Of a stretch of DNA of 8,689 bases, positions 1 to 6,484 are shown piece after piece. The notes below the pieces were generated by a model, which searched no databases, was not told where the DNA came from, and was given only the letters and a program-made list of their open reading frames with translations. Source of the stretch: Limnochordia bacterium (GTDB taxonomy: Bacteria; Bacillota; Limnochordia; Darwinibacteriales; SLO01). The position numbers were made by a program, and so were the translations under genes. How positions within the stretch are numbered: the stretch's first letter is position 1; each line of letters begins with the position of its first letter. The DNA lies in assembly GCA_007132635.1 (NCBI GenBank), contig SLOG01000027.1:1-8689 (forward strand), written 5' to 3'.

Positions 1-2
1 AG

Positions 3-3000
3 ATGCCGAGACGAAAGACGTTTGCACAGACATGGTGGGGGCAGGCTTGGGTTGACGCGCTGGAACGCATCGACCGTGACACCAACCGTCTCCCTCGCGG
101 CAGGACCTATGCGCGCAATGGGTCTGTTTTGCGCGTGGACATCTCCGGACGACAGGTTTCCGCTTTGGTGCAGGGAAGGCGTTGGGACCCCTATGAGATT
201 TCGATTCGCCTCAAGGCATATACGAAAAGCCAACGTCGCGATTGGGAGGCGCTGCTGGACGAGCATCCCGCCGTGCGGGCTCAGCTGGAGTTGGGTGTCC
301 TCGCCGAGGAAATTCTCTCATTGGCCGAGCTTCGTGAGCTGCCGCTCCTGCCTCGCTCTTGGAACGATATCTCCGCATCCTGCAGCTGTCCCGACTGGGC
401 GAATCCGTGCAAACATCTCGCGGCGGTCTTCTACCTTATGGCTGCCGAGATCGATAAAAACCCCATGCAGCTATTGCAGCTGCGAGGCGTGGATGTGGAG
501 AGCGCGCAGCCGACTCTGGAAGCCATGCGTTCCTTGCGGCGTCGGTTTGTCCAGCCAGATGCAGCGACTCCTCAGCCAGGAAGGCGAGAGCGTCCGCCGC
601 TGACGCTAGACAATTCCAGTGGTCGTGACCGGCTGGGCCTTCTCCCCGACACGCCAGTGTTTGACTCGACGGGCCTGTTGAAGAAGGAACTGGTCAAGGC
701 CTATGAGCAGGTGGCTGAAACGGCTGCGGCGATCCAAATCAAGGATCTGGAGCGCGTCGACCGGTACCAGGACTACCGTCTGCTTTTCGTGCCCGATCCG
801 GACAGTCTGATGGAACATTATGAAATAAGGAGCGTGCCCGACGCAGCTCAGCTTCCCGTGGACTGGGATACTCGTGTCCCATCGGATCCTGTGCGTCTAT
901 GCCCAGCAGCTGCTGGCGCCACGCTGATGTGGTTTCTGAGCCGGCCTCTCTTGACGGCGGAGAGCGGCTTTCCGCCTGGCGCCGTTTTCCTGAGTGAAGC
1001 AGCAGCGGTGAGTCTGCTTCTCGCTGAACACAGTATGCTCACTCCGGAGGTGACCGCGGACGCCGAGGGGAATTTCTTCATAAACCATGTACCGACTTTT
1101 TTCACAGAGGAAGCCCGCAATCTTCAGGTATACCTGGAGTCCGTTTATCCGGCTGATTTCATCCAGAGCGATCTGGACCAAAACGTCTTGGAACCGGCTG
1201 ACGGTGTGCGTGAGGTTCTGACTGTCTTTCTGAATCAACTGGTTTACGTATCGGCGCCGTTTCCAGGGAAGACGAGCTTATCCCAACCTTTTTTCACGGA
1301 TGAAGTGTATTGGGTTGATTCGTTCACTGAGCGAAACACGGCCCTGGCAATCCGCAACTGGCTCAGCAGTGCCCATCTGCCGCAGGACATCTGCGTGCCT
1401 GTGCTGCAGCTGACCCCGACAGAAGGTGATGCGTTTCGCATGACACTAGGCATCTTACCCAAGGGTGAGAGAGCAGGTACCATGGTGGCTCTGAGTGAAG
1501 TGATGAGCGGCCAGGGAGAATTTGCTGGAAGCCCGATGGCTGCAGTCAAACGGGACCTTGTTCGCCAACTTACCATCGCGCAGCTGCACTTTCCGGCGCT
1601 GCAGCTGTTCGTGGAGGGGGCAGGAGCGCTGACCCTGGATGGGGTGCAGGCCGCAGAGCTGCTCCTCGGCAGCCAACAGACACTGCAGATGTTGGGCTTT
1701 CGTATGCTTCTTCCCAAAGAACTGGTCAAACTCGCGCGTCCGAAGGCGGCGCTGCATGGGTCGGGCAGCGGCAGCCACGGAGGGGGGGCCGGGCTGGACG
1801 AGCTGATTCGGTTTTCTTGGAGGGCCTCTGTCGGCGATTCGATCATTGACGAATCCGAATTTCGGGCATTAGCTCGAGACGCAGGGAAGGTTGTTCGCTT
1901 CCGCGGGCAGTTTGTCTACTTGGATCCAGAAGAAACGGCGGCGATTCTGCGCCGTCTCCAAGAGTCGTCTGTACAGCTGAAGGACACGGAAGCACTGCGG
2001 GCTGCTGTTGTAGGTGACGTTGACGGGACCCCGATATCTCTGGATGGTCGAGCGCAGCAGGTGTTGGAGGATCTGGTTTCTGTTGATCAGGTTTCCGTCC
2101 CGGAAGGTCTGCAGGCGGAGTTGCGCCCCTACCAACTGGATGGATTTCGCTGGGCGCACAGTCGGCTGAAGCACGGTATCGGCTGCTGTTTGGCCGATGA
2201 CATGGGTTTGGGAAAGACCATTCAGGCGATTGCGGTCATGCTGCAGCGCCAAAAGGAAGGTCTGGCTGATGAGCCAGTTCTTGTTATCTGCCCAACGACA
2301 CTCATGGCCAATTGGGAGAAGGAGATCCAGCGCTTTGCGCCTTCCTTGCAGTCGTTGGTGTACCATGGCCAAGGGCGTAGATTGACGGTATCTGGTGTGG
2401 ATGTCGTGATCACGACCTATGGGTTGGCTAGACACGAACAGGCGCGTCTGCAGCGGCGCACATGGAGTCTGCTGGTCTTGGATGAGGCGCAGAATATCAA
2501 AAACCCCGAAACGAAGCAGACTCGGGCGATTACCGGACTCAAAGCTTCGGGGACGCTGGCCTTGACAGGTACGCCTGTTGAAAACAGGCTGCGGGAGCTT
2601 TGGAGTATCTTTCAGATTCTCCTTCCAGGCTATTTGGGCAGCCAGAAGGGTTTTAACCGCTCGTATGCACTGCCAATTGAGAAGTATGGCCAGCCGGAAC
2701 CGGCCAGGCGTCTCCAGAAAGCTGTCAGCCCGTTCGTACTGCGGCGGATGAAGACTGACAAGACGATCATCCAGGATCTGCCCGACAAGATTGTCGAGGA
2801 CGAGTACTGTGTGCTGACGAAAGAGCAGGCTGTGTTATACCAAGCAGTCGTTGACGACGTCATGGCAAAGCTGGATAAGGCAGAGGGGATTGAACGGCGA
2901 GGCCTAGTGCTGCAGCTTCTTACTTGGCTTAAGCAGATCTGCAACCATCCCCACCAGTACACGGAGAGTGGTGAGCTGCGAGCGGCTGATTCTGGCAAGG

Positions 3001-3515
3001 CGGTGCGGACTCTCGAAATCGTCGGCGATTTTTTGAACCAGGGGGAGAAGGTTCTTGTTTTCACACAATACCGCCAGATGGTGCATCTCCTGAGACGGTT
3101 ACTGCAAGAAGAACTAGCCTGTGACTCACTGGTGTTTCACGGTGGGCTATCGGCAGCGCAGCGCAGTGAGGTGATCGAGAGCTTTCAAGAGTCAGGCCGG
3201 CATTCGGTCCTGATTATCTCGCTCAAGGCAGGCGGCACCGGCCTCAATCTGACCCAGGCCACTGGGGTCATCCACTACGACCTGTGGTGGAACCCTGCCG
3301 TAGAGAATCAAGCGACGGACAGAACTTACCGCATCGGCCAGGAAAATCCGGTGACAGTAAAACGGCTCATTTCGACGGGCACGTTTGAGGAGCGGATAAA
3401 CGCGATGATCCAGTCAAAACAAAAGGTAGCTGATCTGATACTGCGTCCCGAAAGTGCTCTTACGGAGTGGTCAAATCAGCAGTTGGCTGAGTTCTTTCGG
3501 CTCGGGGAGCGCTGA
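3..3515 (+). CDS. SWIM zinc-finger / SNF2-family DNA-dependent ATPase (fusion protein)
   Basis: Probably an ATP-driven DNA translocase or remodeller of the bacterial SNF2 (HelZ-like) group, acting on DNA or protein-DNA complexes in the cytoplasm. Seen: an N-terminal part rich in TWWGQAW and RTYARNG-type motifs ending in a SWIM zinc finger (C127, C129, C136, H138; CxCx6CxH). Next come a long unassigned region (about 190-580), a Gly/Ser linker (586-597) and an SNF2-associated region (about 600-700). The two-lobed ATPase follows: LRPYQ at 707, Walker A DDMGLGKT 732-739, DEAQ 827-830, LTGTP 854-858, CNHP 980-983, FTQY 1020-1023, SLKAGGTG from 1073 and DRTYRIGQ 1106-1113. All helicase motifs are intact. 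The ATG at base 3 fits the usual start of SWIM proteins of this type, but its ribosome binding site lies outside the window. In other bacteria, as I recall, the SWIM and SNF2 parts are often separate neighbouring genes. The target is unknown; repair, recombination or defence roles are possible. Confidence 0.93.
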   Translation: MPRRKTFAQTWWGQAWVDALERIDRDTNRLPRGRTYARNGSVLRVDISGRQVSALVQGRRWDPYEISIRLKAYTKSQRRDWEALLDEHPAVRAQLELGVLAEEILSLAELRELPLLPRSWNDISASCSCPDWANPCKHLAAVFYLMAAEIDKNPMQLLQLRGVDVESAQPTLEAMRSLRRRFVQPDAATPQPGRRERPPLTLDNSSGRDRLGLLPDTPVFDSTGLLKKELVKAYEQVAETAAAIQIKDLERVDRYQDYRLLFVPDPDSLMEHYEIRSVPDAAQLPVDWDTRVPSDPVRLCPAAAGATLMWFLSRPLLTAESGFPPGAVFLSEAAAVSLLLAEHSMLTPEVTADAEGNFFINHVPTFFTEEARNLQVYLESVYPADFIQSDLDQNVLEPADGVREVLTVFLNQLVYVSAPFPGKTSLSQPFFTDEVYWVDSFTERNTALAIRNWLSSAHLPQDICVPVLQLTPTEGDAFRMTLGILPKGERAGTMVALSEVMSGQGEFAGSPMAAVKRDLVRQLTIAQLHFPALQLFVEGAGALTLDGVQAAELLLGSQQTLQMLGFRMLLPKELVKLARPKAALHGSGSGSHGGGAGLDELIRFSWRASVGDSIIDESEFRALARDAGKVVRFRGQFVYLDPEETAAILRRLQESSVQLKDTEALRAAVVGDVDGTPISLDGRAQQVLEDLVSVDQVSVPEGLQAELRPYQLDGFRWAHSRLKHGIGCCLADDMGLGKTIQAIAVMLQRQKEGLADEPVLVICPTTLMANWEKEIQRFAPSLQSLVYHGQGRRLTVSGVDVVITTYGLARHEQARLQRRTWSLLVLDEAQNIKNPETKQTRAITGLKASGTLALTGTPVENRLRELWSIFQILLPGYLGSQKGFNRSYALPIEKYGQPEPARRLQKAVSPFVLRRMKTDKTIIQDLPDKIVEDEYCVLTKEQAVLYQAVVDDVMAKLDKAEGIERRGLVLQLLTWLKQICNHPHQYTESGELRAADSGKAVRTLEIVGDFLNQGEKVLVFTQYRQMVHLLRRLLQEELACDSLVFHGGLSAAQRSEVIESFQESGRHSVLIISLKAGGTGLNLTQATGVIHYDLWWNPAVENQATDRTYRIGQENPVTVKRLISTGTFEERINAMIQSKQKVADLILRPESALTEWSNQQLAEFFRLGER

Positions 3516-3563
3516 AGGATTCTGCTTTCACCAGCCGGTCTGTTCAAAACGGAGGAAAACAAG

Positions 3564-3610
3564 AAAAGGACTTCAGGAGATATGGCTCAACTCCTGGAGT
3601 CCCTTTTTTT
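3564..3610. terminator. Bidirectional intrinsic terminator
   Basis: A 12-bp stem (3568-3579 GGACTTCAGGAG with 3591-3602 CTCCTGGAGTCC) is complementary throughout apart from one G-U wobble, with an 11-base loop. On the plus strand seven T residues (3604-3610) follow after one C. On the minus strand the A run at 3564-3567 gives TTTTCTTG after the stem. It sits between the convergent SNF2 and rhaA genes and probably ends both transcripts. The 106-base gap (3516-3621) holds nothing else I can support. Confidence 0.92.
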
Positions 3611-3621
3611 GAGTGCAGTGG

Positions 3622-4893
3622 TTAACCTCGCTTGCTCAGCACATCACTCTCGTACTGTTTGACTTTTTCCAACCACGCCTCTTTGACAGGGACATCCTGG
3701 GTTAGGCAGTAGTAGTCCCATACTGCGGCCCAAGGATATGCCTTGAGTTCTTCCAGAAGCGCTAGGCGCGATGTGAAGTCCTTCTCTAGCTCAAGCTTCT
3801 GCAGGCGTTCGGTGGGTTCAAGCATGGCCTTTAGCAGAGCCTTCTGCGCGTTTCGTGTGCCGATGGCCCAGGCTGCGATGCGGTTGATGCTGCCATCGAA
3901 GAAGTCCAGAGCGATATAGGTCTTGTTAAGAAGGTCGCCTCGGACGATTTCCTCCATGATGGCCTGCAATTCATCATCAAAGAGCACCACGTGGTCGCTG
4001 TCCCAACGAACTGGTCGACTGACATGGAGAAGGATTTCGTCCAGGAAGTTGAGGACGGCGGAGATTTTATTGGAAATGACCTCGGTCGGGTGGAAGTGGC
4101 CGGCGTCCAGGCAGAGCAGAGTCTGATTCTGTACGGCGTAACCCAGATAGAATTCACTTGAGCCTACGACATAACTCTCCGATCCAATCCCAAACAGTTT
4201 GCTCTCCACAGCATCGATGTTGTGGTCGCGGCTGATCGGTTCGGCTAGAATTGTATCCAACGCTTCCTTCAGGCGCTTGCGGGGACTCATTCGGTCGACT
4301 GGGATGTCCTTGTAGCCGTCCGGCACCCATATGTTGTTTATGCAGGGCGTGCCCAATGTCTTGCCGAAGTACTCACCAATTTTGCGGCAAGCGATGGCGT
4401 GGTCGATCCAATACTGCCGGATGCCGCTGTCCCAGTGGCTGAGGGTAAAACCGTCGTCACTCAGCGGATGCGAAAAGAAAGTGGGATTGAAGTCAAGGCC
4501 AATGCCTTGCTCCTTAGCCCAATCGGCCCAGCTGGAAAAGTGTTTCGGTTCGAGCGCGTTTCGTTCGACCTTTTGGTCGCCGGTTTCGGCATAGATGGCG
4601 TGGAGGTTGAGGCGGTTTTCCCCCGGGATCAGGGAGTAGGCCATCTCCAGATCCTGCCGGAGTTCGTCGGCCGTGCGAGCGCGCCCAGGATAGTTGCCTG
4701 TAACCTGGATACCGCCCGTCAGTTCGTCCGATGCTCCCTCAAAACCAGCCACGTCGTCGCCCTGCCAGCAATGGAGGGAAATGGCCGTCTCTTTCAGTTT
4801 CTTTAGAACCTGGTCAGTATCTACGCCCCATTGCGCATAGAGCTCCTTGGCTCGTTGATAGTCTTGTTCTACATGTTTTCGATCAATACTCAC
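3622..4893 (-). CDS. rhaA: L-rhamnose isomerase
   Basis: Converts L-rhamnose to L-rhamnulose, the first step of phosphorylative rhamnose catabolism; a cytoplasmic Mn/Zn-dependent TIM-barrel aldose isomerase. The 423 residues match the family's usual length of about 420 and align with the E. coli enzyme at a constant offset of four. Metal and catalytic residues are present as E230 (AVES), D263 and H266 (LDAGHFHP), H290 (LLHVSRP), D298 and D300 (RWDSD) and D330 (ALDFFDGS). Other family blocks include HCWQGDDV, TGNYPG, LNLHAIY, GLDFNPT, IWVPDGYKD and FTSRL. The start is GTG, preceded by a strong ribosome binding site. No rhamnulokinase, aldolase, transporter or regulator is in the window, and the gene ends against the terminator, so it is the last or only gene of its transcript. 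It may be read through from the methyltransferase 98 bases upstream. Enzymes of this family can also act on other aldoses, so the physiological sugar is inferred. Confidence 0.97.
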   Translation of the reverse strand: MSIDRKHVEQDYQRAKELYAQWGVDTDQVLKKLKETAISLHCWQGDDVAGFEGASDELTGGIQVTGNYPGRARTADELRQDLEMAYSLIPGENRLNLHAIYAETGDQKVERNALEPKHFSSWADWAKEQGIGLDFNPTFFSHPLSDDGFTLSHWDSGIRQYWIDHAIACRKIGEYFGKTLGTPCINNIWVPDGYKDIPVDRMSPRKRLKEALDTILAEPISRDHNIDAVESKLFGIGSESYVVGSSEFYLGYAVQNQTLLCLDAGHFHPTEVISNKISAVLNFLDEILLHVSRPVRWDSDHVVLFDDELQAIMEEIVRGDLLNKTYIALDFFDGSINRIAAWAIGTRNAQKALLKAMLEPTERLQKLELEKDFTSRLALLEELKAYPWAAVWDYYCLTQDVPVKEAWLEKVKQYESDVLSKRG

Positions 4894-4991
4894 GATATGC
4901 TCCTCTCCTTTGTTACGCGTGTAAAATCCAACTCTATGACTAATTCACCTTTGGATGCTGTAATCCTGCGGAGGGGAGGCAAGAAAAGGAC
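4894..4991 (-). other. rhaA leader / intergenic region
   Basis: The 98 bases between the minus-strand methyltransferase stop and rhaA hold the rhaA ribosome binding site and a perfect 6-bp inverted repeat, ATCCAA (4926-4931) and TTGGAT (4951-4956), separated by 19 bases. I see no convincing -35/-10 pair and no terminator hairpin. rhaA could therefore be read through from the methyltransferase gene or use a weak, activator-dependent promoter here. The inverted repeat is a possible operator, but a 6-bp arm is short. Confidence 0.4.
4900..4911 (-). promoter_or_regulatory. Ribosome binding site of rhaA
   Basis: On the minus strand AAAGGAGAGGAG is followed by six bases (CATATC) and then GTG. This fixes the GTG at 4893 as the start; no in-frame ATG is better placed. 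Confidence 0.85.
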
Positions 4992-5588
4992 TCAAACTGG
5001 CTTTTGAAAGTTGACGGTGAAATTGCGGCTGCTGCCGAAGGTCTCTTCCTCCGAAAAACCGACGGAGTGAGCCAACTCTCGTATCTGATGCTGTGGTACC
5101 AGGTCCGGATCACCGGGTTGCTCGGTAATGGATAGTCGACCTCCCGGACGCAGAACGCGGAAAACTTCGGCTAAGCAGTCGGCCTGCTCTTCCACCTCTC
5201 CCAGTACGGCTACCAAGAACACGACATCCATCTGCTCGGACTCAAACGGAAGCTTACTGGCATCTGCTTCGTGGAAGGAAACATTGCTGATACCAGCTGC
5301 CTCCAAACGCGCCTTGGCTTTTGCCAGCATTTCGGGTTGAATGTCGCAGAGGTGAAGGTGGCCTTCGGTTAAGGCTTTTGCCACATCCACGCTGAAGTAC
5401 CCGGGTCCCGGCCCCACCTCCAATACGGTGTGATTCGATTTCAGTCTCAGACGCTGTACCAAGGTCTTCGGGTTAAGGATGAGTTTTCTCAGTGGGTTGA
5501 GAAGAGTGAAGGCGGTCTGGTGAGGAAGGACGCCCCGTCCGAAAAACCGCCGCCAACCACCACGAATTCTACTCAGCAAGCAAAACAC
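4992..5588 (-). CDS. Class I SAM-dependent methyltransferase
   Basis: Rossmann-fold methyltransferase of the Methyltransf_11/25 type; the substrate cannot be told. Seen (198-residue reading): a basic N-terminal segment with GRGVLPHQTAF and LLNPLRKLIL, motif I VLEVGPGPGYFS (55-66), the acidic residue D82 ending strand 2 (HLCDIQPEM), HEADASKLPF, and the post-motif block FRVLRPGGRLSITEQ. Length of about 200 residues suits a minimal single-domain enzyme. It is transcribed toward rhaA, 98 bases away, and may share its transcript, though a role in rhamnose metabolism is not evident. The start is uncertain. GTG at 5588 gives the longest form, but the predicted promoter would start RNA only a few bases before it. 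TTG at 5579, six bases after GGGGGTG (5592-5586), fits both signals and would give 195 residues. The domain is intact under either choice. Confidence 0.88.
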   Translation of the reverse strand: MFCLLSRIRGGWRRFFGRGVLPHQTAFTLLNPLRKLILNPKTLVQRLRLKSNHTVLEVGPGPGYFSVDVAKALTEGHLHLCDIQPEMLAKAKARLEAAGISNVSFHEADASKLPFESEQMDVVFLVAVLGEVEEQADCLAEVFRVLRPGGRLSITEQPGDPDLVPQHQIRELAHSVGFSEEETFGSSRNFTVNFQKPV

Positions 5589-5592
5589 CCCC
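5586..5592 (-). promoter_or_regulatory. Possible ribosome binding site favouring a TTG start at 5579
   Basis: On the minus strand GGGGGTG resembles the anti-Shine-Dalgarno complement GGAGGTG with one change. It lies six bases before TTG (5579-5577). It overlaps the GTG at 5588, so the two start choices exclude each other. Confidence 0.4.
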
Positions 5593-5598
5593 GTTTGG

Positions 5599-5627
5599 AT
5601 TGTAACTCGTTGTGGTTAAGATGTCCA
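5599..5627 (-). promoter_or_regulatory. Sigma-A/sigma-70-type promoter for the minus-strand methyltransferase
   Basis: On the minus strand the -35 box TGGACA (5627-5622, five of six consensus bases) and the -10 box TACAAT (5604-5599, five of six) are separated by exactly 17 bases. Transcription would start near 5592, only a few bases before the GTG at 5588. The transcript would thus be nearly leaderless, or translation starts further in. It could also serve rhaA by read-through. Confidence 0.65.
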
Positions 5628-5701
5628 CAGGCCTATGGCTAAAGCGTGTCCGAGAGAAGGTCAAAGCCCTGACTGAAGCGAACTTCTATCTCAACGTCTA
5701 G
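5621..5701 (+). CDS. Doubtful 26-codon ORF (possible leader peptide)
   Basis: ATG to TAG, beginning MSTGLWLKRV, basic in the middle and ending NFYLNV. Its stop lies one base before the ribosome binding site of the downstream methyltransferase, as a coupled leader peptide would. Against it, no good ribosome binding site precedes the ATG, and the 5' end overlaps the opposite-strand promoter and the palindrome. I recognise no family. It may be chance, or the tail of an older gene. Confidence 0.17.
   Translation: MSTGLWLKRVREKVKALTEANFYLNV
5625..5638. promoter_or_regulatory. Imperfect palindrome overlapping the -35 box, candidate operator
   Basis: CCACAGGCCTATGG is a 14-bp inverted repeat with a perfect AGGCCT core and CCA/TGG ends; only one symmetric pair (positions 4 and 11) fails. 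It overlaps the -35 box of the minus-strand promoter and lies in the divergent region, so a repressor could bind here. No regulator gene is in the window. Moderate to low confidence, as short palindromes also occur by chance. Confidence 0.3.
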
Positions 5702-5702
5702 C

Positions 5703-5710
5703 AAGGGAGG
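5703..5710 (+). promoter_or_regulatory. Ribosome binding site of the first operon gene
   Basis: AAGGGAGG is followed by eight bases and GTG at 5719. The ATG at 5714 reads ATG CTG TGA and stops at once, so the GTG is the start. I find no clear plus-strand promoter in 5589-5718; the best pairs (for example TTGGAT-16-TAAGAT at 5595-5622) are weak. Confidence 0.75.
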
Positions 5711-5718
5711 CTGATGCT

Positions 5719-6471
5719 GTGAGGAAACAAAGCGAGACTCTGCGGGACGAGTGGCGAGCGCTGGCTCCGAATTGGATTCATGAAGCCCGGGTAGGCCGGA
5801 ATGCTAATCGAGAAGGCCTTCTCGATTCTGTGGTTTTGGAGGCCTGTGGGGACATACGAGGCAGGCAGTTTCTGGACTGCGGCTGCGGGGAGGGGCGTTT
5901 CTGCCGCCTGTTGGCGCAGCGGGGAGCGGCTTATGTCTTGGGACTCGACCTGTGTGAACCGATGATCGAGGCTGCCCGCCAACTGGAGTCTGAAGTCACG
6001 TCTTACCGAGTGGCAGACGTGCAGGACCTGAGTTTCCTGGAAGACGACTGGTTTGATGTGGCCGTGTCGTACCTCAATCAGTGTGATCTGCCGGATTTCC
6101 GTGCTAATACGGCGGAGGTCTTTCGAGTGCTTAGGCCCGGCGGCCGTTTTGTGGTAGCAAATCTTCACCCGATGCGCTCAGCCGCAGGTGGCTGGCAGAA
6201 GGACGAGGCGGGGACAAAACAGCACGTGATCTTAGATCGCTACTTCGAGGAAGGTGCGCGGCACTGGACTATGATGGGCGTTGAGGTGACCAACTTTCAT
6301 CGGACTCTAGAGACGTACATAAGCTGTTTTTTGGACTCAGGCTTCATTGTCGGGCGAATTGTTGAGCCCACTGTATCGCAGGAGATTCTAGCGCGCTATC
6401 CGGAGCTTGCGGATGAACAGCGGGTTCCTAACTTTATTCTGTACGTTTTGGAAAAGCCAGCGGTTTCGTGA
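5719..6471 (+). CDS. Class I SAM-dependent methyltransferase (operon gene 1)
   Basis: Small-molecule-type methyltransferase of 250 residues; substrate unknown. Seen: motif I FLDCGCGEG (51-59), the acidic strand-2 residue D77 (LGLDLCEPM), VADVQDL, DVAVSYLNQCDLPDF as the motif IV region, FRVLRPGGRFVVANLHP, and a C-terminal half with YFEEGARHW, NFHRTLETYI and a closing EKP. The FHRTLETYI and NLHP blocks are typical of a widespread uncharacterised methyltransferase group. Translation starts at GTG with a good ribosome binding site. It stops at 6471, where its TGA overlaps the next gene's ribosome binding site, 13 bases before the next start. Tight spacing implies one transcript and probably a shared pathway. 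It is not a close copy of the other two methyltransferases here. No transmembrane or signal segment is evident. Confidence 0.9.
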   Translation: MRKQSETLRDEWRALAPNWIHEARVGRNANREGLLDSVVLEACGDIRGRQFLDCGCGEGRFCRLLAQRGAAYVLGLDLCEPMIEAARQLESEVTSYRVADVQDLSFLEDDWFDVAVSYLNQCDLPDFRANTAEVFRVLRPGGRFVVANLHPMRSAAGGWQKDEAGTKQHVILDRYFEEGARHWTMMGVEVTNFHRTLETYISCFLDSGFIVGRIVEPTVSQEILARYPELADEQRVPNFILYVLEKPAVS

Positions 6472-6477
6472 GGGAGG
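6471..6477 (+). promoter_or_regulatory. Ribosome binding site of the creatininase-family gene
   Basis: AGGGAGG lies seven bases before ATG at 6485 and begins inside the stop codon of the preceding gene. It argues against a start at 6407, which would overlap that gene by 65 bases and lacks such a site. Confidence 0.8.
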
Positions 6478-6484
6478 CGAACGG

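Noticed and set aside
1244..1846. 200-codon open frame antisense to the SNF2 gene
   Set aside because: Low-complexity Ser/Arg/Pro-rich translation, no family motif and no ribosome binding site. It is a shadow of the real gene, as are the other long antisense frames at 1869-2435 and 2630-3064.
3582..3662. 26-codon plus-strand ORF starting ATGGCTCAACTC
   Set aside because: It starts in the terminator loop, runs through its T stretch and then antisense into rhaA. The hairpin explains the sequence better.
3560..4992. CAAGAAAAGGACT occurs at 3560-3572 and again at 4980-4992, each after a CGGAGG
   Set aside because: A 13-base match somewhere in a window this long is roughly expected by chance, and only the first copy has the matching hairpin arm, so it is not a second terminator.
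5675..5686. Short hairpin GAAG-CGAA-CTTC in the divergent region
   Set aside because: Only four base pairs with no T run after it; too small to be a terminator or riboswitch element.
6407..6484. Upstream start for the creatininase-family protein at 6407
   Set aside because: It would overlap the first operon gene by 65 bases and adds residues foreign to the family. ATG 6485 has a strong, well-spaced ribosome binding site.
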